Shown here in pieces: positions 53,585-62,927 of a stretch of DNA of 64,000 bases (position 1 is the stretch's first letter; every line of letters starts with the position of its first letter). The stretch comes from Artemia franciscana. Taxonomy: Eukaryota > Arthropoda > Branchiopoda > Anostraca > Artemiidae. The stretch lies in NCBI RefSeq assembly GCF_032884065.1, contig NC_088871.1, positions 18,992,944 through 19,056,943 of the forward strand, in the 5' to 3' direction. A model generated the notes under the pieces. It was not told the DNA's origin, did not search any database, and saw nothing but the letters and a program-made list of their open reading frames with translations. Position numbers and translations under genes: made by a program.

Positions 53585-53810
53585 CTGTGTAAAAAGGCTG
53601 ATCCTGGGTATTAACATTTTCATCCAAATAAGTTATACCAAGTGAAAATACAGGGGAGGCACCGATGCCATGGAGAAAATGAGCCAGAAAAAAGATCCAT
53701 TTATAGTTGCCAGCAGTCACAACAGAGCTATCAGTGTCAGATTCAGCTATGGAACATACATCTGTATCATTTAACCCGTTGCATTCTGTAGAGAATTGAT
53801 TGCTCAGTGG
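53585..53810 (-). CDS. OATP coding exon 4: extracellular loop 2 and membrane segment 4
   Basis: Acceptor TTCCTATTTGCAG and donor TACACAG|GTTATTTTT. The exon encodes residues 135-209, from phase 0 to phase 1. The variable, Cys-containing loop (STECNGLNDTDVCSIAESDT) precedes YKWIFFLAHFLHGIGASPVF and SLGITYLDENV. The latter is the conserved OATP block G-x-G-x-x-P-x-x-x-L-G-x-x-Y-x-D-D/E-x-V of segment 4. QDQPFYTG leads into exon 5. Confidence 0.93.
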
Positions 53811-54905
53811 CTGCAAATAGGAAAATAATATATTATAAAGTGTTTTGCCACTCTAATTCATATGTAATTTTCCTCAAGAGGATACTATTTCCCTTTTTGG
53901 GAATAGGAGACGGTCTTAGAAGGCAAAGGGCATGGGAATCGTCAATGAGCTTTACAGAACATACACATGAACTGCAATTTTTTTTAATTTAGCTGCAGGA
54001 TTGCTAAGTACATTCAACTGCAGTTTATAATTATTATATTTTATTATGAAATTTCCTGCAACGTTAGATAAATTTCTGGGTACTTTCTGCTCCAATCAAT
54101 CAACTTTTGACTTTTTTGTTGGAGCAGGTTGTCAGCAGGCTCATCGCGTACTAAATAATGTGCTGCTTGCTGCTACTAAGAAAGGATTTGAACTACATCT
54201 GTGCAATCTGGATCTCTCCAAGGTGTTTGATCCCACAACCCATTTTCAGGCTATTTCTTCACCTTTTTAGTCACAGTATCAATATTTCAGTAATGTGTCT
54301 TCTTAGATTTCGGTATTCAAAGTCTTTTTTGCAGATTGAAAAAAAATAGAAAAGTTTAAGAAAGTAAAATACAGTGCAATGGTCCGGCAAAGAGCAGTCC
54401 TTTCCCCCTTCCTAATTAAACTTTGTATTCTGTCTTTTTTTTTCTTCTACTTTCCTTTTTGATCTAGAAAATATTTCTCATCTAGCTCCTGCAGATAATA
54501 CAATTTTGATTACCAGGACTAAAAAGTGGTTTTCTGTCTATTTGGACTGCGGGCTCCAAGCTCACTTGCAAACTTCCCCACTGTACCTAAAAGTATCTGC
54601 CCACCCATAATGTTCTTTCGAGTTTGTTTGTCTTTTTCTCCCATTGTTTGTTTATTGTCTTTTTATTTCTTTGCTTTATTTTTTGGGAGCAGGTTATAAA
54701 AAATTTTCAATTATTGCATTTTACGGTATGTGAATCTTTAAATTTTTGCTTACTACCCTAATGTTGTTCAATTAATGGAAATATTTTCCAAATCAAAGCA
54801 AAATTAACTTCTATAGTAAAGATAGAGAAGAGGAAGAAAAGAGAATAACCGATAAATAAAGAAGAGATATGAAGCAGAAGAGATAAGAAACAGGCAAATA
54901 ATTAC
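53811..54905 (-). other. OATP intron between exons 3 and 4
   Basis: A 1.1-kb intron with GT at 54905-54904 and AG at 53812-53811. It contains a plus-strand LINE fragment (54043-54600) antisense to the gene. The rest shows nothing. Confidence 0.7.
54043..54600 (+). mobile_element. LINE reverse transcriptase fragment (third family or divergent copy)
   Basis: The plus strand carries AGCQQAHRVLNNVLLAATKK near 54120-54180, then HLCNLDLSKVFDPTTHFQAI near 54195-54255. The D-L-S-K-x-F-D motif is RT motif A. INISVMCLLRFRYSKSFLQI follows near 54280-54340, then RAVLSPFLIKLCI near 54392-54430. SHLAPADNTILITRTKKW near 54480-54530 is where the Y/FADD box would be and is mutated. Several frameshifts make it dead. 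It lies antisense in the OATP intron. Confidence 0.8.
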
Positions 54906-55156
54906 CTCGTATTTTCCAGTTATCCAGTGTGGCAAGGTAAACAAAAATGCTCCAATACCCATGATGATAGCTCCCCATCCCAGCCATCTTGGCTTAGAAG
55001 CTCCTACCCTGCCACCTAAGTATGTCACAGGTATTATACAAAGCAAAGAGGAAATCTCGTAGAAGCTCAAAACCAGCCCAGTTTCTGATGATTGGAGGCT
55101 ATACCGTCTTTCAATGGAGGTGATTGAAACATTGACAAAGCCATTGACCAAACCAC
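54906..55156 (-). CDS. OATP coding exon 3: membrane segments 2 and 3
   Basis: Acceptor AATTGTTATTTCAG and donor TACGAG|GTAATTATT. The exon encodes residues 51-134, phase 1 to phase 0. NGFVNVSITSIERRYSLQSS matches the loop after segment 1 (typical I-S-T-I-E-R-R-F in the family). ETGLVLSFYEISSLLCIIPV is segment 2, YLGGRVGASKPRWLGWGAII the conserved G-x-R-x-x-x-P-x-W-x-G-x-G loop, and MGIGAFLFTLPHWITGKYE segment 3 and its exit. Excellent family agreement. Confidence 0.94.
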
Positions 55157-55937
55157 CTGAAATAACAATTTTTAGTTACTCCTAATCAGTTAAGAGCTAC
55201 CATTGTCTACCTGAGAAAAGATTATCTTACTTTTAAAACAGGCTTATTTTTGTGAAGTTTCCAAAGTTTGGTTCAGATTTTTTGTTCTTAATTTTGTCAA
55301 AAAGGTTAAACTCTTAAGATGATACGAGTATCTGAGCTCATTCAACTTTAATGATATCATCTTATTATATTAGTACAATTCATTTGTATATTTTTTTTTT
55401 ATAGCTTGTGTTTTTTTTAATTTCACCTACAACAAACTATAGGCCTCCAAACAAAATATTTTTGCGCAAATACAAACCTTCTGGTGACACAAATGTATTT
55501 TATGTGTAAAACTGACTTTATTTTTAATATTATTATTTCTTTTACGTATGCTGAGACCTATCCATGATAAGCTGGGGGACAAATCTGGGGGACATGAGAA
55601 GTATTTCCATATATTTCACCAAAATACAGCCAACTAAACAGCAAAATGGGCGAATTAAAAACTAACTTACTGTGTAGTTAGCACTACTCATTTGTTGTCA
55701 ATTATTGATATGTGAAGAAAAACCAAGATCTACTTTTAGTCTCATTTCCTTCAAGTTTATCGTAATATTTCAAAATAGGTTCCTGTTTGTATTGATCTAC
55801 TGTTTGTACTGGGATGTGGGATGGATTGATACAGACCTGCGTTTTAAATGAACATGGAGTGAGACGTCAGTGCATGTAACCAAATTCTTAACGAAAATGT
55901 TGCATTCTAATGCTATCTCAATATTGAAAATAATTAC
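55157..55937 (-). other. OATP intron between exons 2 and 3
   Basis: A 781-nt AT-rich intron with GT at 55937-55936 and AG at 55158-55157. No feature is recognised inside. Confidence 0.75.
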
Positions 55938-56088
55938 CTTGTATAAAACCAAGGGCACAAAACAGAAGAAGATAGAATTTAATGCTCCTCAGGGGCTTCA
56001 AAAATTTTGGCTTGAAACAGAGCCATCCGCAGTTCCCTCCTTCGTCATTTTCCAGCATTTCCTTTACTGGCAATGTGTCAACGTCAGG
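55938..56088 (-). CDS. OATP coding exon 2 (first recovered): N-terminus and membrane segment 1
   Basis: A TTTTGTTTTTTAAG acceptor and a TACAAG|GTAATTATT donor bound 151 nt. PDVDTLPVKEMLENDEGGNC then GWLCFKPKFLKPLRSIKFYL leads into segment 1 (LLLFCALGFIQG), matching the C-G-x-x-x-x-x-P-x-x-L start of OATPs. There is no ATG at the exon boundary. Either an upstream exon supplies the start, or translation begins at the in-frame ATG 56058-56056 (residue 11), giving 659 residues. I cannot decide. No upstream frame with a clear donor was found before the repeats at 56165. Confidence 0.85.
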
Positions 56089-56169
56089 CTTAAAAAACAA
56101 AAGTGTAAAAATTATATTTCACAGAAACATAAATTAAAGCTATTACTAGACAATTAGATAGTTCACCTT

Positions 56170-56395
56170 TGACTCCCCATCACACAGCTTACCCTACTCC
56201 GGTAGTATCTCCATAGGCACTTTCACTGGGGCTCTATCAGTAGTAAAGTAATTGCCGATTCTGCCTCACCTAGATCCTATTGACTCCCCTTCACACAGCT
56301 TACCCTACTCCAGTAATATCCCCATAGGTACTTTTACCGAGGTTCTATCAGTAGCACAATAATTGTTGATTCTGTCTCACCTAGATCACCCCATC
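56170..56395 (+). repeat. 111-bp tandem duplication
   Basis: TGACTCCCCATCACACAGCT at 56170 recurs as TGACTCCCCTTCACACAGCT at 56281. Both are followed by CTACTCC, CATAGG and TTCTGCCTCACCTAGATC variants. It lies immediately upstream of OATP exon 2 on the gene strand's 5' side. Confidence 0.88.
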
Positions 56396-56439
56396 AATTT
56401 ACATAATTTTCAGCCCATTTTAGATAATTTTAAGATCAG

Positions 56440-57430
56440 TAATTGCACATTTTCATCCCTGTATTCAAAATGAAAACTGGTGCTTGGAAATCAAATTTCG
56501 TCCCTCTTTTATACTTTTCACAATGTGAATGCGGGTTCATTACCCCACCTAGATCACCAAAACAATTCACCCTTTTCAATTTACACTGTTTTAAAATAAG
56601 ATTTCCGGACCACTTCTGAACCGCTCCATTAATTTCATTTGGGCCACTAATTAAAATTTCTGGAACAATCATCAAATTAATTCAGTTTACCCCTTTCTCA
56701 ATTCAATTTGCACTATTTTAAACCAAAATATCCAGTATTTCTTGCAATTTTTATCCCTACATTCAAAATGAAAACAGGTCCTTGGAAATCAAATTTAGTC
56801 TCATTTCTATACTTTTTCACAATGCGGACACGAGTTCTAGGTCCCAACTAGATTACCCTATCAATTTATCCGATTTCCAATTGAATTCACACCGTTTTAA
56901 TGAAAAGAGCTCCTTGGAAATGAAATTTGGTCTGATTTTTATGCTTTTTCACAATTTGAACACGGGATCTAGGCTCAACCTAGGTCACCCCATCAATTTA
57001 TCGCATTTTCAATTGAATCCACACTATTTTAATGAAAAAAGGTTCTTGGAAAGTAAATATGGTCTCATTTTTATACTTTTTCACAACGTGCACATTGGCC
57101 CCACCTAGATCACCCCATCAATTTATCCCACTTTCAGTTGAATTCGAACCATTTCAATGAAAATAGGACCTTGTAAATCAAATTTCGTCTCATTTTCGAA
57201 CTTTTTCACAATGTGAACACGGGCTCAAGGCCCAACCTAGCATACCCCATCAACTTATTCCATTTTCAATTCAATTCACACCATTTTAATAAAAACAGAT
57301 ACTTGGAAATCAAATTTGGTCTCATTTTCATACTTTTTCACAATGTGAACACGGGTTATAGGTCCCACCTATATCACCGCATCAATTTATCCCATCTTCA
57401 ATTGAATTCAAATGATTTTAGTTGAAGATT
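56440..57430 (+). repeat. 132-bp tandem repeat, about seven copies
   Basis: CCTTGGAAATCAAATTTNGT recurs at about 56483, 56781, 56913, 57045, 57170 and 57302, with TTTTTCACAATGTGAACACG, CACCTAGATCACCCCATCAA and TTCAATTGAATTCACACCAT in each unit. The common period of 132 bp is a multiple of three. It therefore opens repeated reading frames (108 codons at 56782-57108 and 70 at 57213-57425) that look repetitive and are not genes. It lies in the 5' region of the OATP gene. Confidence 0.85.
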
Positions 57431-57904
57431 CACAATATTTTATAATTTCCCATTATAATCCTAAGATCAAAATATGTCTTATGAAATGAAAATATGACGA
57501 ATTAGTGAAATAAGAGTTAAATTATATTCCATTTTCCCTGTACTACTGATAAAATGCAATAATTTAATATTTAGTGGATACTTGGATATCAATATCCAAA
57601 TAATTTATATTATCTAAATTTTTTCTTTCAAAACCTTTAAAATCCAACCTGTATCTAATTTTTTTAATTTACTTCAAGATGAGCTGCTTTAGAGTCGAAA
57701 GACTTTGGCGCAAATGGATCAATCAATTCACCTTAAAATCTATAATCATAACAAATTAAATTCAGTAATCGTGTATTCCATTCCAATAATTAAATCTTCT
57801 TTCCTAATAGTTCGATTATATTTATTTTCCATTTTAATTTCGCTGAAAAGTTTCTCCATTTAATAGTTGCTAATTTCATTTAACAAAATTTCTGAATCTG
57901 AAAT

Positions 57905-58430
57905 AGTTTTTCTTTTAATTAACTCTGGCTTTCTTCCCAAGAATCCTTCATTGGATGAAAGAATTATGCGAAGAAATCCAAACACGTGTCAGACGACTGT
58001 TGAATGAAACAAAAAAGAATTATAAAAGACGTCCTTACAGGCTAGCATGGTCGAGCTGGTAAAGCGATTGGCTGATCATCGGTTGCGATCCAACATTTCA
58101 ACTCTCACTGTTACCTCGTGTAGCAGATGATAATGTCAAGACGACCGGGCCAATGGCCCAGATCAAGGTTTAAGAAAAAGAGGAGCTTCCCTCCAAATAA
58201 AAACCCTGCAGGGTTTGCCCCAGGACCAGGCCGACATAAAAAAAATCGATAACAGCCAAGGATATGAGTTTTGCAAAAAAAATTATTTGTTTCTATTTAA
58301 TTTTTAGTTTATGTAAATTCTATTGGTTTATATATTGAAACACGTAAAGATGAATCCAATAATTTTAAAGTATTATTTGAATAAATGCTTGGATTGTCTT
58401 TTTACCATACCCAATATTTCATCAGTTTTT
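57905..58430 (+). repeat. Left terminal inverted repeat
   Basis: From AGTTTTTCTTTTAATTA at 57905 through the SINE-like module (58036-58245) to TTTTTACCATAC at 58400-58411, this arm matches the reverse complement of 62225-62924. Examples are AGTTTTGCAAA, TTTTTAGTTTATGTA and TTTGAATAAATNNTTGGAT. Identity looks like 80-85 percent with indels. The right arm is longer because it carries two internal duplications. Confidence 0.75.
58036..58245 (+). repeat. tRNA-derived SINE-like module, left arm
   Basis: Begins TACAGGCTAGCATGGTCGAG. An A-box-like TGGTCGAGCTGG lies at 58048-58059 and a B-box-like GGTTGCGATCC at 58081-58091, spaced about 33 nt as in RNA polymerase III promoters. The body (TCTCACTGTTACCTCGTGTA and CAATGGCCCAGATCAAGG) ends CCAGGCCGACATAAAAAAAA. 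An inverted second copy is in the right arm. Not an intact tRNA gene: I see no full cloverleaf. Confidence 0.7.
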
Positions 58431-58883
58431 TTAATTTTTACTGTATTATAGATAAATTATTTATATTATTTCCTGTATCTACGTTTTGGGTTCTTATCAA
58501 TAAAACTAATACATAAATTAATAATCAAATAAAAAATAAATAACATGAATATTTTAATCATTGTTTTGCTGTACTTAAATTATCCAAATAATTACAGACT
58601 GAATCTTCAAGAAATGTGCAATGAAATTGATTTCGAACCATTTTGGTTCGAAATTTGAAAAGAAAGAATATACGACTATTTGTAATGGTAGGATAAAGCA
58701 AGTAGAAAATAAGCCTAAATAGAGCGATTCATAAAAGAAGTAATATTAGCAGATGGAAATTAAGAAGTGATTTATTTATGCGTTAAATTTTACAGACTTC
58801 GCGGAATATTTATAACCAATTAACCATTTAATGCTGTTTTGCATAATTCATCTTCTAATTTAATTATTTCTTCATTAATTCAC

Positions 58884-59144
58884 CTAATTTATTGCAAGCA
58901 ATTCTAAATAGAATAAAAAGGCAGTTTTATATTCAGCCTTTCTGTCTGCTATTCCTAGATATTTTTCAAATATTTCAACTATAACTGCCCCAAGACTTAA
59001 AGAAGCAAGGGGTAAAATAGAAAAAGCAGATAAACGAAACACTAAACATAAATTTGGGTACTAAAAAAAAGCATCGCTAGCATTTCCAGAAAATTCAAAA
59101 CTTTTACGATAATCAAAAAATTTCTTTTCTGGTTCTTCTTCTAT
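58884..59144 (-). pseudogene. Unrecognised coding remnant in the element core (86 codons, one internal stop)
   Basis: One minus-strand frame stays open for 86 codons apart from a single TAG. It starts with an acidic/basic stretch (EEEPEKKFFDYRKSFEFSGN), then a hydrophobic part (LPLASLSLGAVIVEIFEKYL) and IADRKAEYKTAFLFYLELL before TAG at 58886-58884. Composition looks protein-like for such AT-rich DNA. I do not recognise a family. Its position at the end of the minus-strand gene series suggests it belonged to the element. Confidence 0.35.
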
Positions 59145-59278
59145 TTATATTTGGAAATAAACTTTAAATAAAGTTTTGTGGATCCATTCCCTTCTTTTTT
59201 TGTAACCAAAACACAAATGACCACAATTCAAATCGTTAATTTTTTGCCTTGATGAGAATGATAGGCAATGTGCTTATT

Positions 59279-59415
59279 CGACATCTTTAAGTGGTTGAAA
59301 TTTCATTTCTAGGTTGGATTCCAAAAATGTCTTAACATCCTTCAAATGAGTACCTAGAATCACTGGAATAACAAGTCCAATGCTTCCCAGAAGATCCCAT
59401 ATAGTCATAATTCAT
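59279..59415 (-). pseudogene. Short C-terminal coding remnant with hydrophobic start
   Basis: The minus strand reads TIWDLLGSIGLVIPVILGTH, then LKDVKTFLESNLEMKFQPLK and DVE before a stop. A hydrophobic segment followed by an amphipathic tail suggests the end of a small membrane-active or virion protein, but I cannot name it. Upstream, the frame is lost. Confidence 0.3.
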
Positions 59416-59711
59416 CAAACCACATTCTTATTTCTTTGTTTTACCTAGCAAGTCATCTCGTGAACAAACACCTTGAGAATAAGGACCTAATTACACCTAA
59501 ATATGAATGAAATGTAATGAAAAAAATTAGAGATATTATTATACCTAACAATTAAGGACCTTAATATGACCTAATTAATTGAATATGTCAATATTTGTCA
59601 ACAATATCATGTATTTTTTTTAATTTTCTGACGTTTTCCGTATTTTTTAGCGAGCATTTTTTGAATTGCGAAATCTCAGCTTCAGCAACTTTTCTGGATC
59701 TTTCCCGCTGT

Positions 59712-59981
59712 TTAGTACTTTAGCACTTTTACTCGTATTTTCTTGGTTACCACGTTTTCTGAGAGCTTCAATTGTAAACCTCGACCTTTCGGTAAAGTCT
59801 CCGGTAATGTTAAACCTTCACCTTTAGCATTTGAAGAATAAGTAACTTTATCAACAATTTTCTTTCCAGCACATAGACCTAATGCAGCTGCACCGCTTGT
59901 TAGAGCAGCTTTACCTATTGCAGTTGCTAATGGTATTAAAAATGGACGTAAGCCACCATTTTGAATTAGTTGATGATACAA
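59712..59981 (-). pseudogene. Small hydrophobic virion-type protein remnant (Polinton/adenovirus pX-like, tentative)
   Basis: An 89-codon minus-strand frame has a glycine followed by LRPFLIPLATAIGKAAL and TSGAAALGLCAGKKIVDKV, i.e. a strongly hydrophobic, Ala/Gly-rich segment ending in a basic patch. Then come GEGLTLPETLPKGRGLQLKL and a basic tail. Small proteins with an N-terminal coiled part, a GGxxPFLIPL-type hydrophobic core and G-x-G-L repeats are common in Polinton-like elements of invertebrates and are sometimes compared to adenovirus pX. The assignment comes from memory of that family. Upstream, a frame-shifted stretch (60114-59980) likely holds its N-terminus. The gene is broken. Confidence 0.45.
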
Positions 59982-60355
59982 TACAGTTATATAGACATCT
60001 TTCTTTTTCGTTACTCAATTTGTTCAATTTGTTTTCTTTAAAGCAACAACTTAGCACATTCTTACGCAACAATAATATTTTCTGTCCGAATTCGGCAATT
60101 TTCTTTTTTCTCAAAACATCGGTTTATTTTTACTTTTTTAAGATGGGATAAATGTGTTCTGTATCCAATAAAGTCAGCTTTTCTATTGATCTTAAATGTA
60201 TCAAGATATAAAAAGAACGATAATCTTGAATGATTTTAAAGTAGTTGTTTGTAGGTTAATTCAATATCACATCCTTTATTTTTATTTTTATATTTTTATA
60301 TTAGTCACCTGTCTTTTATGAAGTAATAGTTTAACAGGTTCTTGTTCATTCACTT

Positions 60356-60559
60356 TTATATGCGTTCATCGCACTTTATATTTTTGTTTTGCATTGAAAC
60401 GAGTTTTAACTTTTTGTTTTTGAATTGTGTACTCTTCCATTTATTAGAGAATAATCTTTCATAGATAATTTCCAAGGTAAAGATTTTTGTAATACTCCTT
60501 TCAAAAAACTTCATAGGCTTGATTTTTACTTCAGCCTTCCTTTCATTCTCTTTTGACAT
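60356..60559 (-). pseudogene. Unrecognised 67-codon frame in the element core
   Basis: Starts at an ATG (MSKENERKAEVKIKPMKFFE) and stays open to 60356. It is Lys-rich and has no recognised domain. It lies between the 34-codon frame and the hydrophobic protein and has the same orientation. Lys-rich frames arise easily in AT-rich DNA, so it may be chance. Confidence 0.25.
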
Positions 60560-60948
60560 GCTTCATCGGGATCTTTTTCAAGGATATTTATTATGGCATT
60601 TTCGAAATTGGCTGAAAGTGCAGGTAACTGCTTAAAGCCTCTCGAGTATACCAATAAAGTTGAAAAATTAACTGTATGTGAACCATTTTTTGGGCTTGCA
60701 ACTTTTCTAATTCTTATATTTTGTGCATTAATATCTTCTTTTGTTACTTTTAAGGTATTTATACTAATAGTCCTTTGTCATCAACTCTAGTCAATATACT
60801 AAATTTTAGTTAATCTATTAATATCCTCACTTAAATATTTATTAGTAAGAATTTGCTGATTAACAACTTCACCCTTGAAATAGTTTAAAATAATTTTCAT
60901 ATTTGTAAATTCATAGCTTCTTTCTCTGATTTTGGATCACCTAGTAAA

Positions 60949-61050
60949 TCATTTCAATTGTAAATCAAGATTACCATCATCATCCAGTAATCTGCTTTCG
61001 TTACTTGTATACTTCTGATATTTACTTCCTAAGCTTCCAAACATGTTCAT
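60949..61050 (-). pseudogene. 34-codon N-terminal remnant downstream of the ATPase
   Basis: ATG at 61050-61048 opens MNMFGSLGSKYQKYTSNESR, then LLDDDGNLDLQLK, and stops at TGA 60951-60949. Decayed in-frame-like pieces with coiled-coil character (GEVVNQQILTNKYLSEDINR) continue to about 60800 in another frame. I do not know the family. The polar, regular sequence just downstream of the ATPase remnant suggests a former element gene. Confidence 0.4.
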
Positions 61051-61089
61051 TTAGTATATACAAAGTTTATTAAGCGAATTTTCAAGTTC

Positions 61090-61742
61090 TTTCTTTATGT
61101 GAAAGACCCATCATTTGTTTTTATATCAATGAGTAAAAATCCATGATTCTTTGTTGCTTCATTAAAGTAGTTGATAAATTTTCTTTTTTCAAGTCAGATG
61201 CATGGTTTTATCTGATTCTATCAAGTTCTTTGGGATTACAACTCTTGAAAAATGGCGAATAGTTACAGTTTAATCGTATAACTTTATGTGTATTAAAATA
61301 GCTCTAAGAGATAATGATTATTGATGTATTTCGTTTTCTACTTCTCACGAATAGATCTTCAGTTTTCTTCTGATCTTATTCTGTTACAAAATTGTCAAAG
61401 ATAACTAAATTTTGACAGTTGTGATCTAGATCATCTACACCAATGATATCGCTTTTATCATTTCTTGCAACCAAGAGATCCATCTCTGATTTCATTCAAA
61501 GACATTCATTTTAATCTTTAAATCATTATATGTATCTTCTTCAAGATCTTTATCATACGGACAATTTTTTGAAAGTATATGTAAGCATAAATCAATTTCA
61601 AAAGTAAATTGTCTTTACCACATACAGATTTACCACAAATCAATAGTCAAAACGGTCATTCAGGTGACAGCAAATGTTTATTTTTAAAACGATCTGTATT
61701 TTTGCCATATTCAAATATTTTAATAGGGGTTTTTTTATCCAT
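61090..61742 (-). pseudogene. Packaging-ATPase remnant (FtsK/HerA, A32-like)
   Basis: ATG at 61742-61740 starts a decayed frame. A P-loop-like GKSVCGKD lies within 61646-61590 in the context LLICG...NLLLKL. Its final position is D where Walker A needs S or T. A Walker-B-like LVIFDNF (61408-61388) is followed by a frame with VTE. The C-terminal part holds FINYFNEATKNHGFLLIDIK near 61190-61125. Order and spacing match genome-packaging ATPases of Polintons, virophages and related DNA viruses. Multiple stops and frameshifts prove it non-functional. The family call is from motif recognition only. Confidence 0.55.
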
Positions 61743-61784
61743 TTACTTGGTTGATTTTTTGCTAATTGAAATTCATCTATGAGG

Positions 61785-61985
61785 CATATAGCTTTGAAGC
61801 TTATAGCTTGTAGCTTTGAAGCTCATAGCATACAGTTATGAAGCTTATAGTTTTGAATCTTATAGTTTATAGTTTTGATGCTTATACCTTATAGCTTTCA
61901 AGCTTATGCTACAAGCCTCAAAGCTATAAGTTTCAAATCTACAAGCTTCAAAGTTATAGGCTTCAAAACTATAAGCTTTAAAGCT
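61785..61985. repeat. Palindromic minisatellite, about 15-bp unit
   Basis: The left part (61785-61905) repeats variants of TATAGCTTTGAAGCT. The right part (61905-61985) repeats the reverse complement, e.g. AAGCTTCAAAGTTATAG. The whole stretch can fold on itself. It separates the ATPase remnant (minus strand) from the plus-strand frame at 62007. Confidence 0.85.
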
Positions 61986-62006
61986 AACAAACAAGTTCGA
62001 ACAAAG

Positions 62007-62177
62007 ATGGTGTATACAGATTGCTTTTCTGCACAACAAAAAAATGACACAGCAATTTCTCGCACGTTTCTTGAAGATTCAGTCTGTATTCAACTCGAAG
62101 AATTTATGTCATTTGCTTATTATTTCATTATTAATTTATGGATTAGTTTTATAAATAAAAACCCGAAATGTAGGTAA
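62007..62177 (+). CDS. Unrecognised 56-aa frame next to the right inverted repeat
   Basis: ATG at 62007 opens MVYTDCFSAQQKNDTAISRT, then FLEDSVCIQLEEFMSFAYYF and IINLWISFINKNPKCR. One hydrophobic stretch could be a membrane segment. It is intact but short and in the opposite direction to the other core frames, and upstream the frame merges into the minisatellite. It may be an element gene or chance. Confidence 0.25.
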   Translation: MVYTDCFSAQQKNDTAISRTFLEDSVCIQLEEFMSFAYYFIINLWISFINKNPKCR

Positions 62178-62224
62178 AGGAAATAGTATAAATGATTTAT
62201 CTTTAATAAAATAAAAAATTAAAA

Positions 62225-62924
62225 GCCAGAATAATTATTATGTATGGTAAAAAAAGGGATCCAAATATTTATTCAAATAATACTTTAAAATTATTAGATT
62301 CAAACATTACTTTGAAATTATTGGATTCATCATTACGTTTTTCAATAGATAAACTAATAGAATATACATAAACTAAAACTTAAATAAATAAAATAACTTT
62401 GCAAAACCCCTCCCCAGGCTCTTATCCATTTTTATCTTTTTATTGATTTCAATAAATTCTTTTCGTTTTTCAACAGACAAATTAATAGAATATACATAAA
62501 ATAAAAATTAAATAAAGATATTTTTTAATTATGGTAAAACCCCTCCCTGGGCTATTATCCATTTTAATTTTTTATTTTATTTTGGATATTTGTGATCTCA
62601 CATCAGCCTGGGTTCTGAGGCAAATCTTGCAGGTTTTTTTGGAGGGATGCTCCTTTGCTTCTTACTCCTTGATCTGGGCCAGTAACCCCATCGTATTAAC
62701 ATCATCAACTGCTACACGAGGTAACAGTGAGAGTTGGGCTGTAGGATAGCAACCGAGGATCAGTCAATCGCTTAATCAACTCAGCAATGCTGGCCTGTAA
62801 TGTATACAATCTTTTCGTGTTTCATTTAACAGGCTTCTGACGCATGTTTAGATTTCTTCCAAAAAATCTTTCATAGAACGAAGTCCTCTTGGGAAGAAAG
62901 CTAGAGGTAATTAAAAGAAAAACT
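62225..62924 (-). repeat. Right terminal inverted repeat
   Basis: Reverse complement of 57905-58430 with indels (see that entry). It has an extra roughly 33-bp duplication at 62270-62335 (TTAAAATTATTAGATTCAAA versus TTTGAAATTATTGGATTCAT) and a roughly 120-bp duplication (62335-62450 with 62460-62570, sharing CAAACTAATAGAATATACAT-like text). It ends at GAAAAACT 62924. Confidence 0.72.
62600..62808 (-). repeat. tRNA-derived SINE-like module, right arm
   Basis: On the minus strand this reads TTACAGGCCAGCATTGCTGA, GGTTGCTATCC, TCTCACTGTTACCTCGTGTA and CTGGCCCAGATCAAGGAG, colinear with 58036-58245. Substitutions are spread evenly, so both copies have aged for a similar time. Confidence 0.7.
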
Positions 62925-62927
62925 AAT

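Larger units (their letters stand above)
57905..62924. mobile_element. Polinton/Maverick-like element remnant with long terminal inverted repeats
   Basis: Two inverted arms (57905-58430 and 62225-62924) bracket a core with decayed frames, mostly on the minus strand: a packaging-type ATPase (61742-61090), a short frame (61050-60949), another (60559-60356), a small hydrophobic protein (59981-59712), and C-terminal pieces (59415-59279, 59144-58884). Ends read AGTTTTTC at 57905 and GAAAAACT at 62924, an AG...CT arrangement like that of Polintons. Flanking hexamers (TGAAAT, AATTAA) do not match, so no intact target-site duplication is seen. At 5.0 kb it is far shorter than the 15-20 kb of full Polintons. 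I see no polymerase B, integrase or major capsid gene. Interpretation rests on gene content plus the inverted repeats. Confidence 0.6.

Noticed and set aside
58036-58110. Functional tRNA gene
   Set aside because: A- and B-box-like motifs are present but no complete cloverleaf or acceptor stem could be drawn, and the body continues as a SINE-like sequence.
60593-60790. Plus-strand 65-codon hydrophobic frame
   Set aside because: It lies antisense to decayed minus-strand element frames and has no recognisable family. Probably a shadow.
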